This document shows, piece after piece, positions 1 through 9,628 of a DNA stretch of 64,000 bases (position 1 is the stretch's first letter; each line of letters starts with the position of its first letter). The stretch covers positions 81,759 through 145,758 of the forward strand of contig JBCCGK010000018.1 in assembly GCA_039029315.1 (NCBI GenBank), given 5' to 3'. Below the pieces are notes generated by a model. It did no database searches. It worked only from the letters and a program-made list of their open reading frames with translations, and was not told where the DNA came from. This stretch comes from JBCCCJ01 sp039029315. Its GTDB lineage: Bacteria; Bacteroidota; Bacteroidia; J057. The position numbers and the translations under genes are program-made.

Positions 1-236
1 AAGTTGGGGTTACCCCTCAGAACAAATACCATGTGTGGGTTGACAAACAAACACATCTGGTGAATCAGTGGGCATTTTTTAGAAATGCAGACGATCCCGA
101 TGCACGCTTCACCATGCCCTGGTTGGATTACACACCTCATGGAGAGATCTTACTCTCTGGAGACCGGGGAGAGCGAAAGCTGGAAAACATCTCTGTGTCT
201 CAATCCATGGATGATGCGGTATTCGAAGCCTTATAA
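1..236 (+). CDS. C-terminal part of an unknown, probably exported protein (5' truncated)
   Basis: An open frame runs in from the left window edge and stops at 234-236, so only about 77 C-terminal residues are visible. The residues around KYHVWVDKQTHLVNQWAFF and the following PW...GEILLSGDRG stretch resemble the end of beta-rich periplasmic or lipoprotein families of Bacteroidota, possibly DUF6503-like. That family assignment is an impression, not a demonstrated match. A GTG at 33 lies inside the frame, but coding clearly continues upstream of it. The next gene overlaps this one by 26 bases in another frame, which suggests translational coupling. Its function is unknown. Confidence 0.6.
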   Translation, partial: VGVTPQNKYHVWVDKQTHLVNQWAFFRNADDPDARFTMPWLDYTPHGEILLSGDRGERKLENISVSQSMDDAVFEAL

Positions 237-1131
237 AGCCTTCCTGTTAAGCTTTTGGGGAGTTTGGTGCTTGTCTTTGGGGCATGCGCATCCATCTTTT
301 GCACTGATCATCACAGATCAGGGAGATCTTCTTTTTGCTGACGTACTCCACAACGAAGGCACCATCTGGAAATATTCGTCTGAAGGGAAATTGACGGCAC
401 TGCTAACGGGAGAGCATTGCCACATGATATTCGCAGATAGCCGAGGAGTGATTTGGGGCACAGATCATGCGTATATCGAAGCCATTGAAGGCAATGAAAA
501 TACGCTGTGGCGGCTGGATCAGACTGGCAAAAAGGAGATCATTATCGCCCCTACCAGAGAACCAACGGAATTCTCCGGAGTCAATTTTGTGCTGAATAGG
601 AAAAATCGCCTCATTTTCCCTCACAATGGTCAACTCTATCAGCGCGATCTACAGGGAGCATCCAGCCTGTTGTCCTCCCATCAGTTTGGCCGAATCATGT
701 CTATACAGATTGACCATCAGGATCGCCTGTACATAGCCGATAACAATACAGACAATGGAAGTGTCTATCAATTGCTTCCTTCCGGCCATCTCCATCAGCT
801 GACAAACAAGCTGTTGGAGAAGCCGCCGCCCAATCCTCCATTCGAGATGGAGATGCACAATATGTTCTTAGGCATGTCTGTTGACGATTCCGGGAATGTG
901 TTGTTGGCGAATATCGGAAGCCGGAGAATCAGCCAGATCACTCAAGATGGAACTACCGCGCATATCTATCATGCTGAAGCCCCCTGGTTTCCGGTAGCCG
1001 CGCTGAGAAAAGACGGCAAACTCTACGTGGAAGAAGTAGGCTATCAAGCTGGCAAAGGACATTTGGGTCCAAGAATTGTCCTCTGGGATGGAAAACAAAA
1101 ACAGATCATTGTTGAGATTCCCACTCCATGA
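211..1131 (+). CDS. Exported NHL/SMP-30-like beta-propeller protein
   Basis: This is a 306-residue protein. I take the ATG at 211 as start because it opens a signal-peptide-like stretch (KAFLLSFWGVWCLSLGHAHP). The frame stays open further upstream, but those residues look non-coding and overlap the preceding gene. The mature part contains repeated blade-like units of the form D..G.L.FAD, DSRGVIWGTD, DHQDRLYIADNN and DDSGNVLLANIG, as in NHL, SMP-30/gluconolactonase and virginiamycin-B-lyase-type propellers. No catalytic residues can be assigned, so a binding or lactonase role is only inferred. It ends 22 bases from the convergent DUF1361 gene. Confidence 0.75.
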   Translation: MMRYSKPYKAFLLSFWGVWCLSLGHAHPSFALIITDQGDLLFADVLHNEGTIWKYSSEGKLTALLTGEHCHMIFADSRGVIWGTDHAYIEAIEGNENTLWRLDQTGKKEIIIAPTREPTEFSGVNFVLNRKNRLIFPHNGQLYQRDLQGASSLLSSHQFGRIMSIQIDHQDRLYIADNNTDNGSVYQLLPSGHLHQLTNKLLEKPPPNPPFEMEMHNMFLGMSVDDSGNVLLANIGSRRISQITQDGTTAHIYHAEAPWFPVAALRKDGKLYVEEVGYQAGKGHLGPRIVLWDGKQKQIIVEIPTP

Positions 1132-1152
1132 GGAGCGCCAGGACCACAGATT

Positions 1153-1824
1153 TCAGGAAGAAATTCTTTGTTGTTGCCGCTGAATGAAACTGAGGTATGT
1201 CAGCACCAGGAACAATCCAAACAGGATGGTAAAAGCTGTCGTACCCAGATTCTGCCGGGGAGCGAGCAAAGGATCTACAACGTCCAGCAGCAATTCCTGT
1301 GGTCGTGTGAAAAGATCCCAACTGTTCCATCTCAAAAATCGTCCGAGATAGATCCCGTAGCTTGTCAAAAGGATAATAAAGCCGGTGATGGTGATAGACC
1401 AGGCTTTGCCGAATTGATTGAATACATGCATCTGCATGCGATACAAGGAACCCAGTCCAAAGAGCAAACCTGTCCAGGCAAAGGACATAATCAAGGTAAG
1501 ATCATACCACTGAGGAACCCCATTGCGGGGCCGCAAGTGAAACAAATCTGTGATGATATACGGGGAATTGGGAAAAAACAGAAGCCAGATAGCACTTCCT
1601 GCGATGAGAATCCAGGTCTGACGTTTCTTGTTGGTGAGCCATATGGCCACCAACCAGGGAATCCAGGCCAAAAAGAGGTTCCAGGCCAGGAAGAAAAACA
1701 TCAGACTATCGGTCAAATACATTCTGAAAATGAGCAGGCCCATTGAAAGAATGCTGCCGACAAGGAAGGTAATGAATTGAGAGTCAAAGGAAATGGAGCG
1801 GAGGCGTTGCCAAAGGGCGTTCAT
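1153..1824 (-). CDS. DUF1361 family integral membrane protein
   Basis: This 223-residue protein has about six or seven hydrophobic helices. It carries the two blocks I associate with DUF1361: LLFFPNSPYIITDLFHL near residue 85 and GIYLGRFLRWNSWD near residue 160. The family has no established biochemical role. It is the last gene of a leftward three-gene set, starting 7 bases after the winged-helix regulator stops, so it is probably co-transcribed with that regulator and with the membrane protein in front of it. The C-terminus (QRQQQRISS) is short and polar. The family call is good, but nothing in the sequence indicates a substrate. Confidence 0.85.
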   Translation of the reverse strand: MNALWQRLRSISFDSQFITFLVGSILSMGLLIFRMYLTDSLMFFFLAWNLFLAWIPWLVAIWLTNKKRQTWILIAGSAIWLLFFPNSPYIITDLFHLRPRNGVPQWYDLTLIMSFAWTGLLFGLGSLYRMQMHVFNQFGKAWSITITGFIILLTSYGIYLGRFLRWNSWDLFTRPQELLLDVVDPLLAPRQNLGTTAFTILFGLFLVLTYLSFIQRQQQRISS

Positions 1825-1831
1825 GGTTCAG

Positions 1832-2140
1832 TTATTTATCTTCTTCTACCCCTTTGATGATTTGTTCAAGGGCATCCAGGTGATCAGTAAAAGCGGTTCG
1901 TCCTTCTTTTGTCGCGCGATAGGTCGTATGCGGTTTTCGATTGAGAAATGTTTTTTTCTCCTCTATGTACGCTTCCTTGCGTAACATTTTGATATGACTA
2001 GCAAGATTGCCATCAGTTTTCTTCAGGGTGGTCTTCAGAGAATTATAAGAAACCCATTCCTCCACCATGAGTAGAGACATAATACCCAGCCTCACTCGAT
2101 TTTCAAAAACTTTATTTAATCGATCAAAAACGTTTTTCAC
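1832..2140 (-). CDS. Winged-helix (MarR/ArsR-like) transcriptional regulator
   Basis: This is a 102-residue DNA-binding protein. I chose the GTG at 2140-2138 as start because it overlaps the stop of the upstream gene in a GTGA arrangement, which is typical of coupled translation. A longer frame to 2206 would overlap that gene by 70 bases and adds unlikely residues. The order of elements is helix (FDRLNKVFENRVRLGIMSLL), recognition region (YNSLKTTLKKTDGNLASHIK) and beta-wing (IEEKKTFLNRKPHTTYRAT), followed by a C-terminal helix. This matches the HTH_27/PadR-MarR-like winged helix often paired with a membrane protein in Bacteroidota. The target may be the palindrome at the head of its own operon. 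Confidence 0.85.
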   Translation of the reverse strand: MKNVFDRLNKVFENRVRLGIMSLLMVEEWVSYNSLKTTLKKTDGNLASHIKMLRKEAYIEEKKTFLNRKPHTTYRATKEGRTAFTDHLDALEQIIKGVEEDK

Positions 2141-2766
2141 CGTTCGTATCTTAGATACATGATTATTCCGTACACAATGTGCAGCACCCCAAAGCCAATC
2201 GCCCAAAAAAGGATACTATAGCCTGGTAGGGCCGCTGCCACCAACCCCAATCCGATTTCCAGCATGCCAAGATAGCGAATTTCTCCCCAGGTATATTTTC
2301 CTGCATTGAGTAAGCCCATACCATAGAAGATCAAAGTCGCAGGAGCAATAAATCCCCAGGAACCCCACAAGGCCATTTCAATACAAAAAATAGCCCCTGC
2401 TACGATCGGAAAGGCAAGATTGAACGTCATCCTTCTTCCAGGTTTGCCCCAGATAGATTGCCCCTTCTTTTGTGCATTTCTATAGGTGAAAACAGCAGCT
2501 GACCCAATTGCCGAGAACAAAATCAATAAGGCAATGCCCACCAATACCAACAGCTGATGGTAACTCACCTGATAGGAATAATGCGGCTGTAGATTGGTAT
2601 AGATTTGCTCACCAACCAGGTAGCGATAGGTTCCCAAGGCCCCGACCAGAGCGATGGCCCCAGCACTCACCCCGGACAAGCCACTCAAGGACACGAATCG
2701 GGTGTTGGCCTCCATCATGGAGCGAATCTCGGAAATGTCCTCCAATTGTTGTTTGTACTGATTCAT
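2137..2766 (-). CDS. Multi-pass membrane protein, first gene of the regulator operon
   Basis: This 209-residue protein begins with a soluble helix (QLEDISEIRSMMEA) followed by about six hydrophobic segments. The N-terminal part, near residues 24-45, is rich in G/S/A (LSGLSGVSAGAIALVGALG). Membrane proteins of this kind commonly precede a small winged-helix regulator in Bacteroidota, but the family has no settled function. The ATG at 2766 lies about 20 bases downstream of a recognisable -7 box on the same strand. It overlaps the regulator by 4 bases. It might act as a sensor or sequestering partner for the regulator, which is inference from the gene pairing only. Confidence 0.75.
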   Translation of the reverse strand: MNQYKQQLEDISEIRSMMEANTRFVSLSGLSGVSAGAIALVGALGTYRYLVGEQIYTNLQPHYSYQVSYHQLLVLVGIALLILFSAIGSAAVFTYRNAQKKGQSIWGKPGRRMTFNLAFPIVAGAIFCIEMALWGSWGFIAPATLIFYGMGLLNAGKYTWGEIRYLGMLEIGLGLVAAALPGYSILFWAIGFGVLHIVYGIIMYLRYER

Positions 2767-2768
2767 AG

Positions 2769-2780
2769 CAAAGCGCTTTG
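2769..2780. promoter_or_regulatory. 12-bp perfect palindrome, candidate operator
   Basis: CAAAGCGCTTTG is a perfect dyad lying between the predicted -7 box (2793-2786) and the start codon (2766) of the leftward operon, at about the expected transcription start. That position would suit repression by a dimeric winged-helix protein such as the one encoded two cistrons downstream. Binding is inferred. Confidence 0.4.
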
Positions 2781-2785
2781 TGTTG

Positions 2786-2816
2786 CAAAGTTATTGAACG
2801 ATTATTTGGCACGCAA
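2786..2816 (-). promoter_or_regulatory. Bacteroidota-type promoter for the membrane protein/regulator/DUF1361 operon
   Basis: On the minus strand TAACTTTG (2793-2786) fits the -7 consensus TAnnTTTG, and a TTG (2816-2814) lies 20 bases upstream, as expected for the -33 element of the primary Bacteroidota sigma factor. Transcription would start near 2780, giving a very short leader before the ATG at 2766. Confidence 0.6.
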
Positions 2817-2878
2817 GGTTTTTCTTCTTGATCGATTTCCTGGAGTTTGTTGGTTTTTGTATTTTGCTGATAGACTTA

Positions 2879-5800
2879 ATGTTGCCTATGTTTTGTCCTA
2901 GATTTTTTTATATCTCTCTGATTTTCTGCTCATTGAAGCTAAATTGTTGCCAGCAAATCTCTGCGCAAGAGAGGGAGTTGATATTTGAACACATTGGGGT
3001 TGCTGATGGCTTGTCTCAAGGGACCGTGAATCACATCATGAAGGACAACAAAGGTTTCATGTGGGTTGCTACCCAGGATGGGCTGAATCGTTTTGATGGA
3101 TATGACTTCAAGATCTATCGAAAAGATCCGGCAAATCCGAACAGTCTTGCCAATAACTTTGTCTGGACGACATGGGAGGATGTCCACGGGACGATCTGGA
3201 TAGGGACCTTTGGCGGGGGGCTAAATAAACTTGACCCCAGTCGAGATCAGTTTACAAGTTTTGTCCCTGCAACGGAGGACATTCAACATTCCCTGGCACA
3301 TACGGGAGTTCGCGCATTCTTCGAAGTCAATGATTCTACCTTATTGATTGGAACTGATTATGGGCTGTCTGTGATGAACACTCGTACAGATCAGATCAGG
3401 ACATTCCATCCTGAACTGGAAGGAGCCGCACACTATCCTGGGCAAAACGTGCTGGCACTTGGTCCCATGATTGAAAACCGGGTGATGGTCGGAGACAAGT
3501 ATGGCGTCTATGCTTTTGATTTGCAGACAGAACGCTTTAGCCCGATTTTCGAACTGAGAAGAGAGGAAGGGAGGCAATCTTTTTTTGTCTCTGAGATGGT
3601 AGGAGGGGAGGAAGGGGAGTTATGGGTATCAACTTCCAGAGGGCTCTTACTCCTGTCAGTTGCGGATAGTAGCAAAAAGCGCGTCAAAAAATATTTTTAT
3701 CATCGCCCAGATCAGCCCACCTCCTTACACAACAATTCTACCAATTCGCTCTATCTGGATCAAGACCGCTTATGGATTGGAACCGCTGAGGGTCTTGCCT
3801 ATCTTCCTTTGGATGAACTGGATAAACCATCGCCTGTGTTTGGGCAGGAACAGCATGATCCCCGACGGGCAGGTTCCTTATCCAATAATCAGGTCAATCA
3901 AATTTTCGACGATGAAGCGGGATTCCTATGGATTGCAAGCAAGGAGGGCCTCAACAAATTAGCCAAAAGGACACCAATGTTTTCGACCATTGGCTTTGAA
4001 GAAGATGGGCGGGGCTTGTGCAATGCCACGGTTCTAGGGATGGAAGAGGATACAGAAGGCAATCTTTGGGTAGGAACTGTTGGAGGACTGACAAAAATTA
4101 CGAATTGGAAACAAGAGAATCGAACATTTAGCTGTTATCATCTCCCTGATTATTTTCCTGCTCATGCCAAAAGTGATTATGTCCTGAATGTCTGTAAAGA
4201 CAATCAGGGCCAAATTTGGGTCTGCACAAGGAGAGGGGGAATAGGGCGACTGATCAGTGATTCATCAGGGGCACTTGCTTTTGAACATTATTCTCCTGAT
4301 CCCAATGATCCGGCAAGCCTTGGCTCTTCCTCCATCTATTTCCTGCTTCAAGACAAAGAGGGAATGATTTGGTTAGGTACTTCGGGGGGAGGAGTGAATG
4401 CCTTTGATCCAAATTCAGGACGATTCACCCATTATACGCACGATCCCAAGGATAGCACCAAACTGCCTCATCCTTATGCCTATGCCTTATTGGAGGATTA
4501 TCAGGACAGATTTTGGGTTGGGACAGCTGGAGGAGGCTTGAGCAAAATGGATCGCAAGACTGGAATCTGTGAGACCTATGCTTTCCGAGAAGATGACCCG
4601 AACAGCCTGAGCAATGATATGGTGTTGTGTCTATATGAGTCCAAGGCAAAGCAATTGTGGGTGGGGACAGCAAATGGATTGTGTTTGATGGAGTCGGAAG
4701 GTGTATTTCGAAGATTTTTTGAAAAAGATGGGCTGCCCAATAATGTGATTTACGGAATCATGGAAGACAAAAATGGAAATTTGTGGGTAAGTACCAGTAA
4801 GGGGATTACACGTGTCAGATATGAGTCCAATCAATTTTCGACACTCAATTTTGACCCCTCAGATGGCCTCAGTGGATGGGAATTTAATCAATTTTCCTAT
4901 CACCAATCAGGAGATGGGACCATGGTGTTTGGAGGTGTCAAAGGTGTGACGATCTTTCATCCAGACAGTTTTCGGCTGAATCATCGACTCCCACATGTGG
5001 TCCTTACAGGCTTTAAACTGTTTAATCAAGTAGTCCCTGTAGCTGGCTTAGAAGAGAAGGCTGACGAGTTGCCTTATGCCTTACCCATGACAATCTCTGA
5101 AGTAAAGCAAATCGAATTGCCTTATCATCAAAACTTTCTTTCTTTTGAGTTTGCTGCCTTGGAATTTACCAATCCCTCCCAAAACCAGTATGCCTATCGC
5201 TTGGCAGGAGTAGATCAGGGATGGGTGTACAGTGGCACACGCCGATTTGCTGATTATCCCAATCTCAATTCAGGAGACTATATCTTCCAGGTCAAAGCTT
5301 CTAACAATGATGGGATTTGGAATGAAAAAGCAAGCTCCCTCATGCTGTCGATCGCCCCGCCTCCCTGGAAGACCTGGTGGGCCTACCTCTTATATGTACT
5401 GATGATCGGAGGGAGTATCTATGCCTTGATTCGCTATCGCACCCGCAAGGTTCGCCAGGAAGTTAAGATGCAAGCAAAGATCGAACAGGTGAAAGTCGAA
5501 GAACGAGAGTTGGTACGGGCACAAAGCTCTCGGGATTTTCATGATGAAGCTGGGAATCATCTCACCAAAATCTCTCTCTATACCGGGCTGATCAAAAGAG
5601 GGTTGGAACAAGCCTCCAAATTAGGAGAGTACGCTGATCATATCGAAGCTAATCTTATGGCTTTGTCTGGAGGCATGCGGGACTTCATCTGGGTACTCGA
5701 TCCACAAAAGGATGGATTAGATGAAACCATTCAGCGACTCATAGATTTTGGGTATGAGATGTTTGAGCACAGTGAGATAGAATTTGTGGCGAAAAATCAA

Positions 5801-6112
5801 ATTCATGAGGAGATGAACATCCGGCTGGAAGTCTCAGCCAAGCGCAATTTATTGTTGATCTTCAAGGAAGCCATGAACAATGCCTTGAAGTATGCAAAGG
5901 CTTCTACCGTTCAGTTCACGATCAAACTGGACAATGACCATTTGTATGTTGAACTGAGAGATGATGGCTTGGGATTTGATCGGGAAAAATTGGTTCGGGT
6001 TAATGGACTCAACAACATGAAAAGCAGGGCCAAAGAAATGTCTGCCGAGTTGAACGTTCATGCTGTTCCAGGTGTTGGGACACGGATTGTGGTAGAAAAG
6101 AGTGTAGGGTAG
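2879..6112 (+). CDS. Sensor histidine kinase with two-component propeller and Y_Y_Y domains (first paralogue)
   Basis: This protein is 1077 residues from the ATG at 2879. The open frame reaches a TTG at 2828, but the ATG gives a better signal peptide ending near QQISAQ. From about residue 30 to 745 there are many regulator-propeller repeats (for example GLSQGTVNHIMKDNKGFMWV, GLNRFDGYDF), folding as two seven-bladed periplasmic propellers. A Y_Y_Y domain follows, then one membrane helix (about 833-853), a linker, and a HisKA_3-type dimerisation region with phospho-acceptor His888 in RDFHDEAGNH. The HATPase domain ends the protein (N-box KEAMNNALKYA, G-box DDGLGFD). The ligand is unknown; the family often senses oligosaccharides. 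No REC or AraC domain is fused, so it needs a separate regulator. Confidence 0.92.
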   Translation: MLPMFCPRFFYISLIFCSLKLNCCQQISAQERELIFEHIGVADGLSQGTVNHIMKDNKGFMWVATQDGLNRFDGYDFKIYRKDPANPNSLANNFVWTTWEDVHGTIWIGTFGGGLNKLDPSRDQFTSFVPATEDIQHSLAHTGVRAFFEVNDSTLLIGTDYGLSVMNTRTDQIRTFHPELEGAAHYPGQNVLALGPMIENRVMVGDKYGVYAFDLQTERFSPIFELRREEGRQSFFVSEMVGGEEGELWVSTSRGLLLLSVADSSKKRVKKYFYHRPDQPTSLHNNSTNSLYLDQDRLWIGTAEGLAYLPLDELDKPSPVFGQEQHDPRRAGSLSNNQVNQIFDDEAGFLWIASKEGLNKLAKRTPMFSTIGFEEDGRGLCNATVLGMEEDTEGNLWVGTVGGLTKITNWKQENRTFSCYHLPDYFPAHAKSDYVLNVCKDNQGQIWVCTRRGGIGRLISDSSGALAFEHYSPDPNDPASLGSSSIYFLLQDKEGMIWLGTSGGGVNAFDPNSGRFTHYTHDPKDSTKLPHPYAYALLEDYQDRFWVGTAGGGLSKMDRKTGICETYAFREDDPNSLSNDMVLCLYESKAKQLWVGTANGLCLMESEGVFRRFFEKDGLPNNVIYGIMEDKNGNLWVSTSKGITRVRYESNQFSTLNFDPSDGLSGWEFNQFSYHQSGDGTMVFGGVKGVTIFHPDSFRLNHRLPHVVLTGFKLFNQVVPVAGLEEKADELPYALPMTISEVKQIELPYHQNFLSFEFAALEFTNPSQNQYAYRLAGVDQGWVYSGTRRFADYPNLNSGDYIFQVKASNNDGIWNEKASSLMLSIAPPPWKTWWAYLLYVLMIGGSIYALIRYRTRKVRQEVKMQAKIEQVKVEERELVRAQSSRDFHDEAGNHLTKISLYTGLIKRGLEQASKLGEYADHIEANLMALSGGMRDFIWVLDPQKDGLDETIQRLIDFGYEMFEHSEIEFVAKNQIHEEMNIRLEVSAKRNLLLIFKEAMNNALKYAKASTVQFTIKLDNDHLYVELRDDGLGFDREKLVRVNGLNNMKSRAKEMSAELNVHAVPGVGTRIVVEKSVG

Positions 6113-6265
6113 AGACCCCATATGCGATTGCTGGGAGAACTGTATAAAGCGCGACACATGGTGTCCTCCCTCTCACAAGCATCCAATCCTTCATCAATAA
6201 GTCTGAGCACTGCCTGCACAGAACTCATTGAAGAAAAATTCCTGCATACATGGAGACATTTTGGA

Positions 6266-9200
6266 ATGACGATGCAGATTTTTTGTCTCATTTTGTTGCC
6301 AAATGCGTATATTTCTAAGGTGAAAATAGCTCTACACTTGATCCTCAGCTGGATGGGAATCCTGTCTATCTGGCTACACACCGCTGGAATCGCCCAGGCT
6401 CCAGACATGGTTTTTCAAAGATTCGGGGCAGAAGATGGACTCTCCATGAATGCTGTAAACTGTCTGATGCAAGATCGGCAAGGATTTTTGTGGATCGGGA
6501 CACAGAATGGATTGAATCGGTATGATGGCTATACCTTTCGCCAGTTTTTTCATGATGCACAGGACTCTTCCAGTCTTAGCAATAATTGGATCAAGGCCTT
6601 ACTTCAGGACCGACATGGCTTCATCTGGGTCGGGACGCAAGGAGGCTTGTCTGTATTTGATCCAACAATGGAGCGTTGGTATCGCTTTGTCTCAGACAAG
6701 AAGAATCGGAAGACTCTGACGCATTTTGACATATTTAGTCTCTACGAAGATCAGGAAGGCGTCCTGTGGGTTGGGACAGGCAGAGGTTTCAACAAAATCA
6801 TCCGCGAGGGAAAGGATCCAGGTCAATGGTATGCGCATCGATATCCTGCCTATGCTGGATTGAGTCCAGAACGTATCCCTCATTCTGTCATTGAAGGGAT
6901 AGCTGAAGATCAGCATCAGCGATTGTGGTTTACTTCTCACAGTTCCAGACAGAAAGACAGAACCTACAACAATGGAACTGTGTCAGTCTGGGACAAGCAG
7001 AGACAACATTTTGTTCATTATCAGTCTAATCCAGATGATTCTACAGGATTGGCTGATGATGAGATGTCAGTGATTTTGATCGATTCCAAAGATCGCATAT
7101 GGGTGGGGACCATTTATGAAGGATTGCACCGATTTCTTCCTGAGCAAAATCGGTTTTTGCCCTACCCAATCGGAGCTCCACAGGGAATTTCCCATAGACT
7201 GATCAGGACCATTTCTGAGGATCGACAAGGAAATCTGTGGATCGGGACCTACCAGGGATTGGCCTGCTTGCCAAAGGCCGAGGGGAAGGAGTTTGTGAAT
7301 TATGGCGCAGATCCGGCATCAACGACAGAGACCTATTTGGGATCAGTGAGCAATGTGCTGGAAGATCGATCAGGGAATCTGTGGATTGGCTCTGAACTTG
7401 GTTTATTCAAGGCCACCAATACCTCTCAGGGATTCTTGAACTACCTCCCACAATCAGGGGATTCTATCGGTCTGGTTGGGGCAGATGTATTTGGCATCCT
7501 GGAGCATAGCAATGGAGATATCTGGGTTGCCTCCTATCAGTCCGGCCTGACTCAATTGATTCCCCAGCCAGATGGAACAGAACAGATTCACCATCATCGA
7601 GTAAGCCCCAATCTCTCTAATCAGCTTCCTACCAATACTGTAATCTCAATAGATGAAGGCAAAGATGGGCATATTTGGCTGGGAAGTTTTGAGGGATTGA
7701 TCGAAGTGCTTCCGGGAAAAGGACCTGAAGCCGAGGCACTATTTCGCTCCTATCGCCATGATCCTCAAATTCCAGGGAGACCATCATCAGATTACATCTA
7801 TCAAGCCCTGCCAGATCAGAAAGGAAACATTTGGATGGCTACCTACACCCTTGGGGTGGAGTATATGTATCCTTCCAATGGAGAGATGCACATTCGAAGA
7901 TATGGGATGGATGTCATGAATCCCTATTCTATTCCTAGTAGTAGACCCACCAAATTGTTTCAGGACCCGGAGGGAAACGTATGGGTGGCAACGCATGGGT
8001 TATCCCGTCTGTATTTGAATGAGCAAGGGGAGGCAAAATTCAGGCATTTGTTCATCGACCCGATGGATATCCGGTTGGAGAATCATATTGGAGCAAGAGC
8101 CATCCATTGGGATGATTCTGGAACCATGTGGCTGGCTTCCAACCGAGGCTTATGGAAGATCAACTGGAAAGAAGAAGATCTCTTGTCTCCTTGGGAGCAT
8201 GAGGTATCCTATCTGTTGGAACCAGAGATGATCAATTATGGAGAAAAAGAGGGGTTTCCGACAACTGAAATGGTTGGCCTCTTGGTAGACGATCATGGGC
8301 GATTCTGGATCAGCTCCCAGCGAGGCTTGAGTCGTTTCGATCCACAAAGCCTCGAAATTCGCAATTATGATAGCAAAGATGGATTGTTTGGCAATGAAAT
8401 GAATGGGTTTGCCTTTGAAAAAACGAAAAAGGGAGACCTGTTATTCGGAGGGCTGGGCGGCATGGTTCGATTTCATCCTGATAGCCTAAAAACCAATCAG
8501 AATCCCCCTTCCGTTTGTTTGACTGAGATCCGTTTGTTTAATGAAAAACTGGAAGTAGGAGCATCCATCCCACAATCAGCTTTTGTATTGCAGGCATCTC
8601 CGCAAAGTGTTCAGGAGATCCGTTTGTCCCACAAAGATTATGTGATCTCTTTCGAATATGCAGCCCTGGACTTTACCAAGCCAGTCAAAAATCAGTATGC
8701 TTATCAAATGATCGGCCTGGATGAAAGCTGGATTGAAGCAGGCAGTCGCAGATTTGTTACCTATACCAATTTGTCCCCCGGAGAGTATATCTTCCGAGTG
8801 AAGGCCAGTAACAATGATGGGATCTGGAATGAAGAGGGGATGAGTCTCAGGATCATCGTCGATCCCCCCTGGTGGCAGACAGGATGGGCTTATCTGTTGT
8901 ACCTCCTGTTATTGGGTATCATAGTATTTGCCATCGTGAGATATCGAACAGAGAAAGTCCGTCATGAGATGAGAACACTGGCACGAGTCGAACAGGCCAA
9001 AGTGGAAGAACGGGATCAGGTTCGGGCACAAAGTTCCCGGGATTTTCACGATGAGGCGGGCAATCATATCACCAAAATCTCTCTCTACACTGGTCTGATC
9101 AAAAGAGGAGCAGAACAACATACGGAATTGGAAGAGTATGCAGATCAAATCGAGCGAAACCTTACTGCGCTCTCAGGAGGGATGAGAGACTTCATCTGGG

Positions 9201-9628
9201 TACTCGATCCTCAAAAGGATGGATTGGATCAAATCATCCAGCGCTTGATTGATTTTGGCTATGATATGTTTAAGCACAGCGAAATAGAATTTGTAGCCAA
9301 AAACCAGATCCCGGAGAAATGGTACATTCATCTCGAAGTGTCAGCTAAGCGAAATCTACTTCTGATCTTCAAAGAGGCGATGAACAATACCTTGAAGTAT
9401 GCTCAGGCTTCAACAGTTCAGTTCATTGCAACATTAGAGCAGGATCACTTCTGTCTGGAATTAATAGATGATGGACTGGGCTTCGATCAAGACAAGTTGG
9501 TCCGCGTCAATGGACTCAACAATATGAAGACAAGAGCGGAAAAGATGCAGGCAGAATTTAAGGTAGAAGCAGTGCCTGGTCTTGGGACCAGAATTCTCGT
9601 TCGAAAAGAAATTCACCCAAATGGGTAA
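6266..9628 (+). CDS. Sensor histidine kinase with two-component propeller and Y_Y_Y domains (second paralogue)
   Basis: This protein is 1120 residues from the ATG at 6266. An upstream ATG at 6122 would add a non-signal-like stretch, whereas 6266 leads into hydrophobic segments ending AGIAQA. The layout copies the preceding gene: about 14 propeller repeats (GLSMNAVNCLMQDRQGFLWI and similar), Y_Y_Y domain, one membrane helix (WAYLLYLLLLGIIVFAIV), then HisKA_3 with His928 in RDFHDEAGNH and an HATPase domain. The two cytoplasmic halves are almost identical, sharing for example SGGMRDFIWVLDPQKDGLD and HSEIEFVAKNQI, while the sensor halves differ. The pair therefore looks like a tandem duplication with sensor divergence. 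The stop codon falls inside a palindrome that recurs after the response regulator. Confidence 0.92.
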   Translation: MTMQIFCLILLPNAYISKVKIALHLILSWMGILSIWLHTAGIAQAPDMVFQRFGAEDGLSMNAVNCLMQDRQGFLWIGTQNGLNRYDGYTFRQFFHDAQDSSSLSNNWIKALLQDRHGFIWVGTQGGLSVFDPTMERWYRFVSDKKNRKTLTHFDIFSLYEDQEGVLWVGTGRGFNKIIREGKDPGQWYAHRYPAYAGLSPERIPHSVIEGIAEDQHQRLWFTSHSSRQKDRTYNNGTVSVWDKQRQHFVHYQSNPDDSTGLADDEMSVILIDSKDRIWVGTIYEGLHRFLPEQNRFLPYPIGAPQGISHRLIRTISEDRQGNLWIGTYQGLACLPKAEGKEFVNYGADPASTTETYLGSVSNVLEDRSGNLWIGSELGLFKATNTSQGFLNYLPQSGDSIGLVGADVFGILEHSNGDIWVASYQSGLTQLIPQPDGTEQIHHHRVSPNLSNQLPTNTVISIDEGKDGHIWLGSFEGLIEVLPGKGPEAEALFRSYRHDPQIPGRPSSDYIYQALPDQKGNIWMATYTLGVEYMYPSNGEMHIRRYGMDVMNPYSIPSSRPTKLFQDPEGNVWVATHGLSRLYLNEQGEAKFRHLFIDPMDIRLENHIGARAIHWDDSGTMWLASNRGLWKINWKEEDLLSPWEHEVSYLLEPEMINYGEKEGFPTTEMVGLLVDDHGRFWISSQRGLSRFDPQSLEIRNYDSKDGLFGNEMNGFAFEKTKKGDLLFGGLGGMVRFHPDSLKTNQNPPSVCLTEIRLFNEKLEVGASIPQSAFVLQASPQSVQEIRLSHKDYVISFEYAALDFTKPVKNQYAYQMIGLDESWIEAGSRRFVTYTNLSPGEYIFRVKASNNDGIWNEEGMSLRIIVDPPWWQTGWAYLLYLLLLGIIVFAIVRYRTEKVRHEMRTLARVEQAKVEERDQVRAQSSRDFHDEAGNHITKISLYTGLIKRGAEQHTELEEYADQIERNLTALSGGMRDFIWVLDPQKDGLDQIIQRLIDFGYDMFKHSEIEFVAKNQIPEKWYIHLEVSAKRNLLLIFKEAMNNTLKYAQASTVQFIATLEQDHFCLELIDDGLGFDQDKLVRVNGLNNMKTRAEKMQAEFKVEAVPGLGTRILVRKEIHPNG

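Noticed and set aside
85..210. N-terminal extension of the beta-propeller gene
   Set aside because: It overlaps the preceding coding region, gives a Cys/Trp-rich unlikely sequence, and a good signal peptide starts at 211.
6122..6265. N-terminal extension of the second kinase
   Set aside because: The added residues (about 48) lack signal-peptide character and would put the hydrophobic segment deep inside the chain. The ATG at 6266 fits better.
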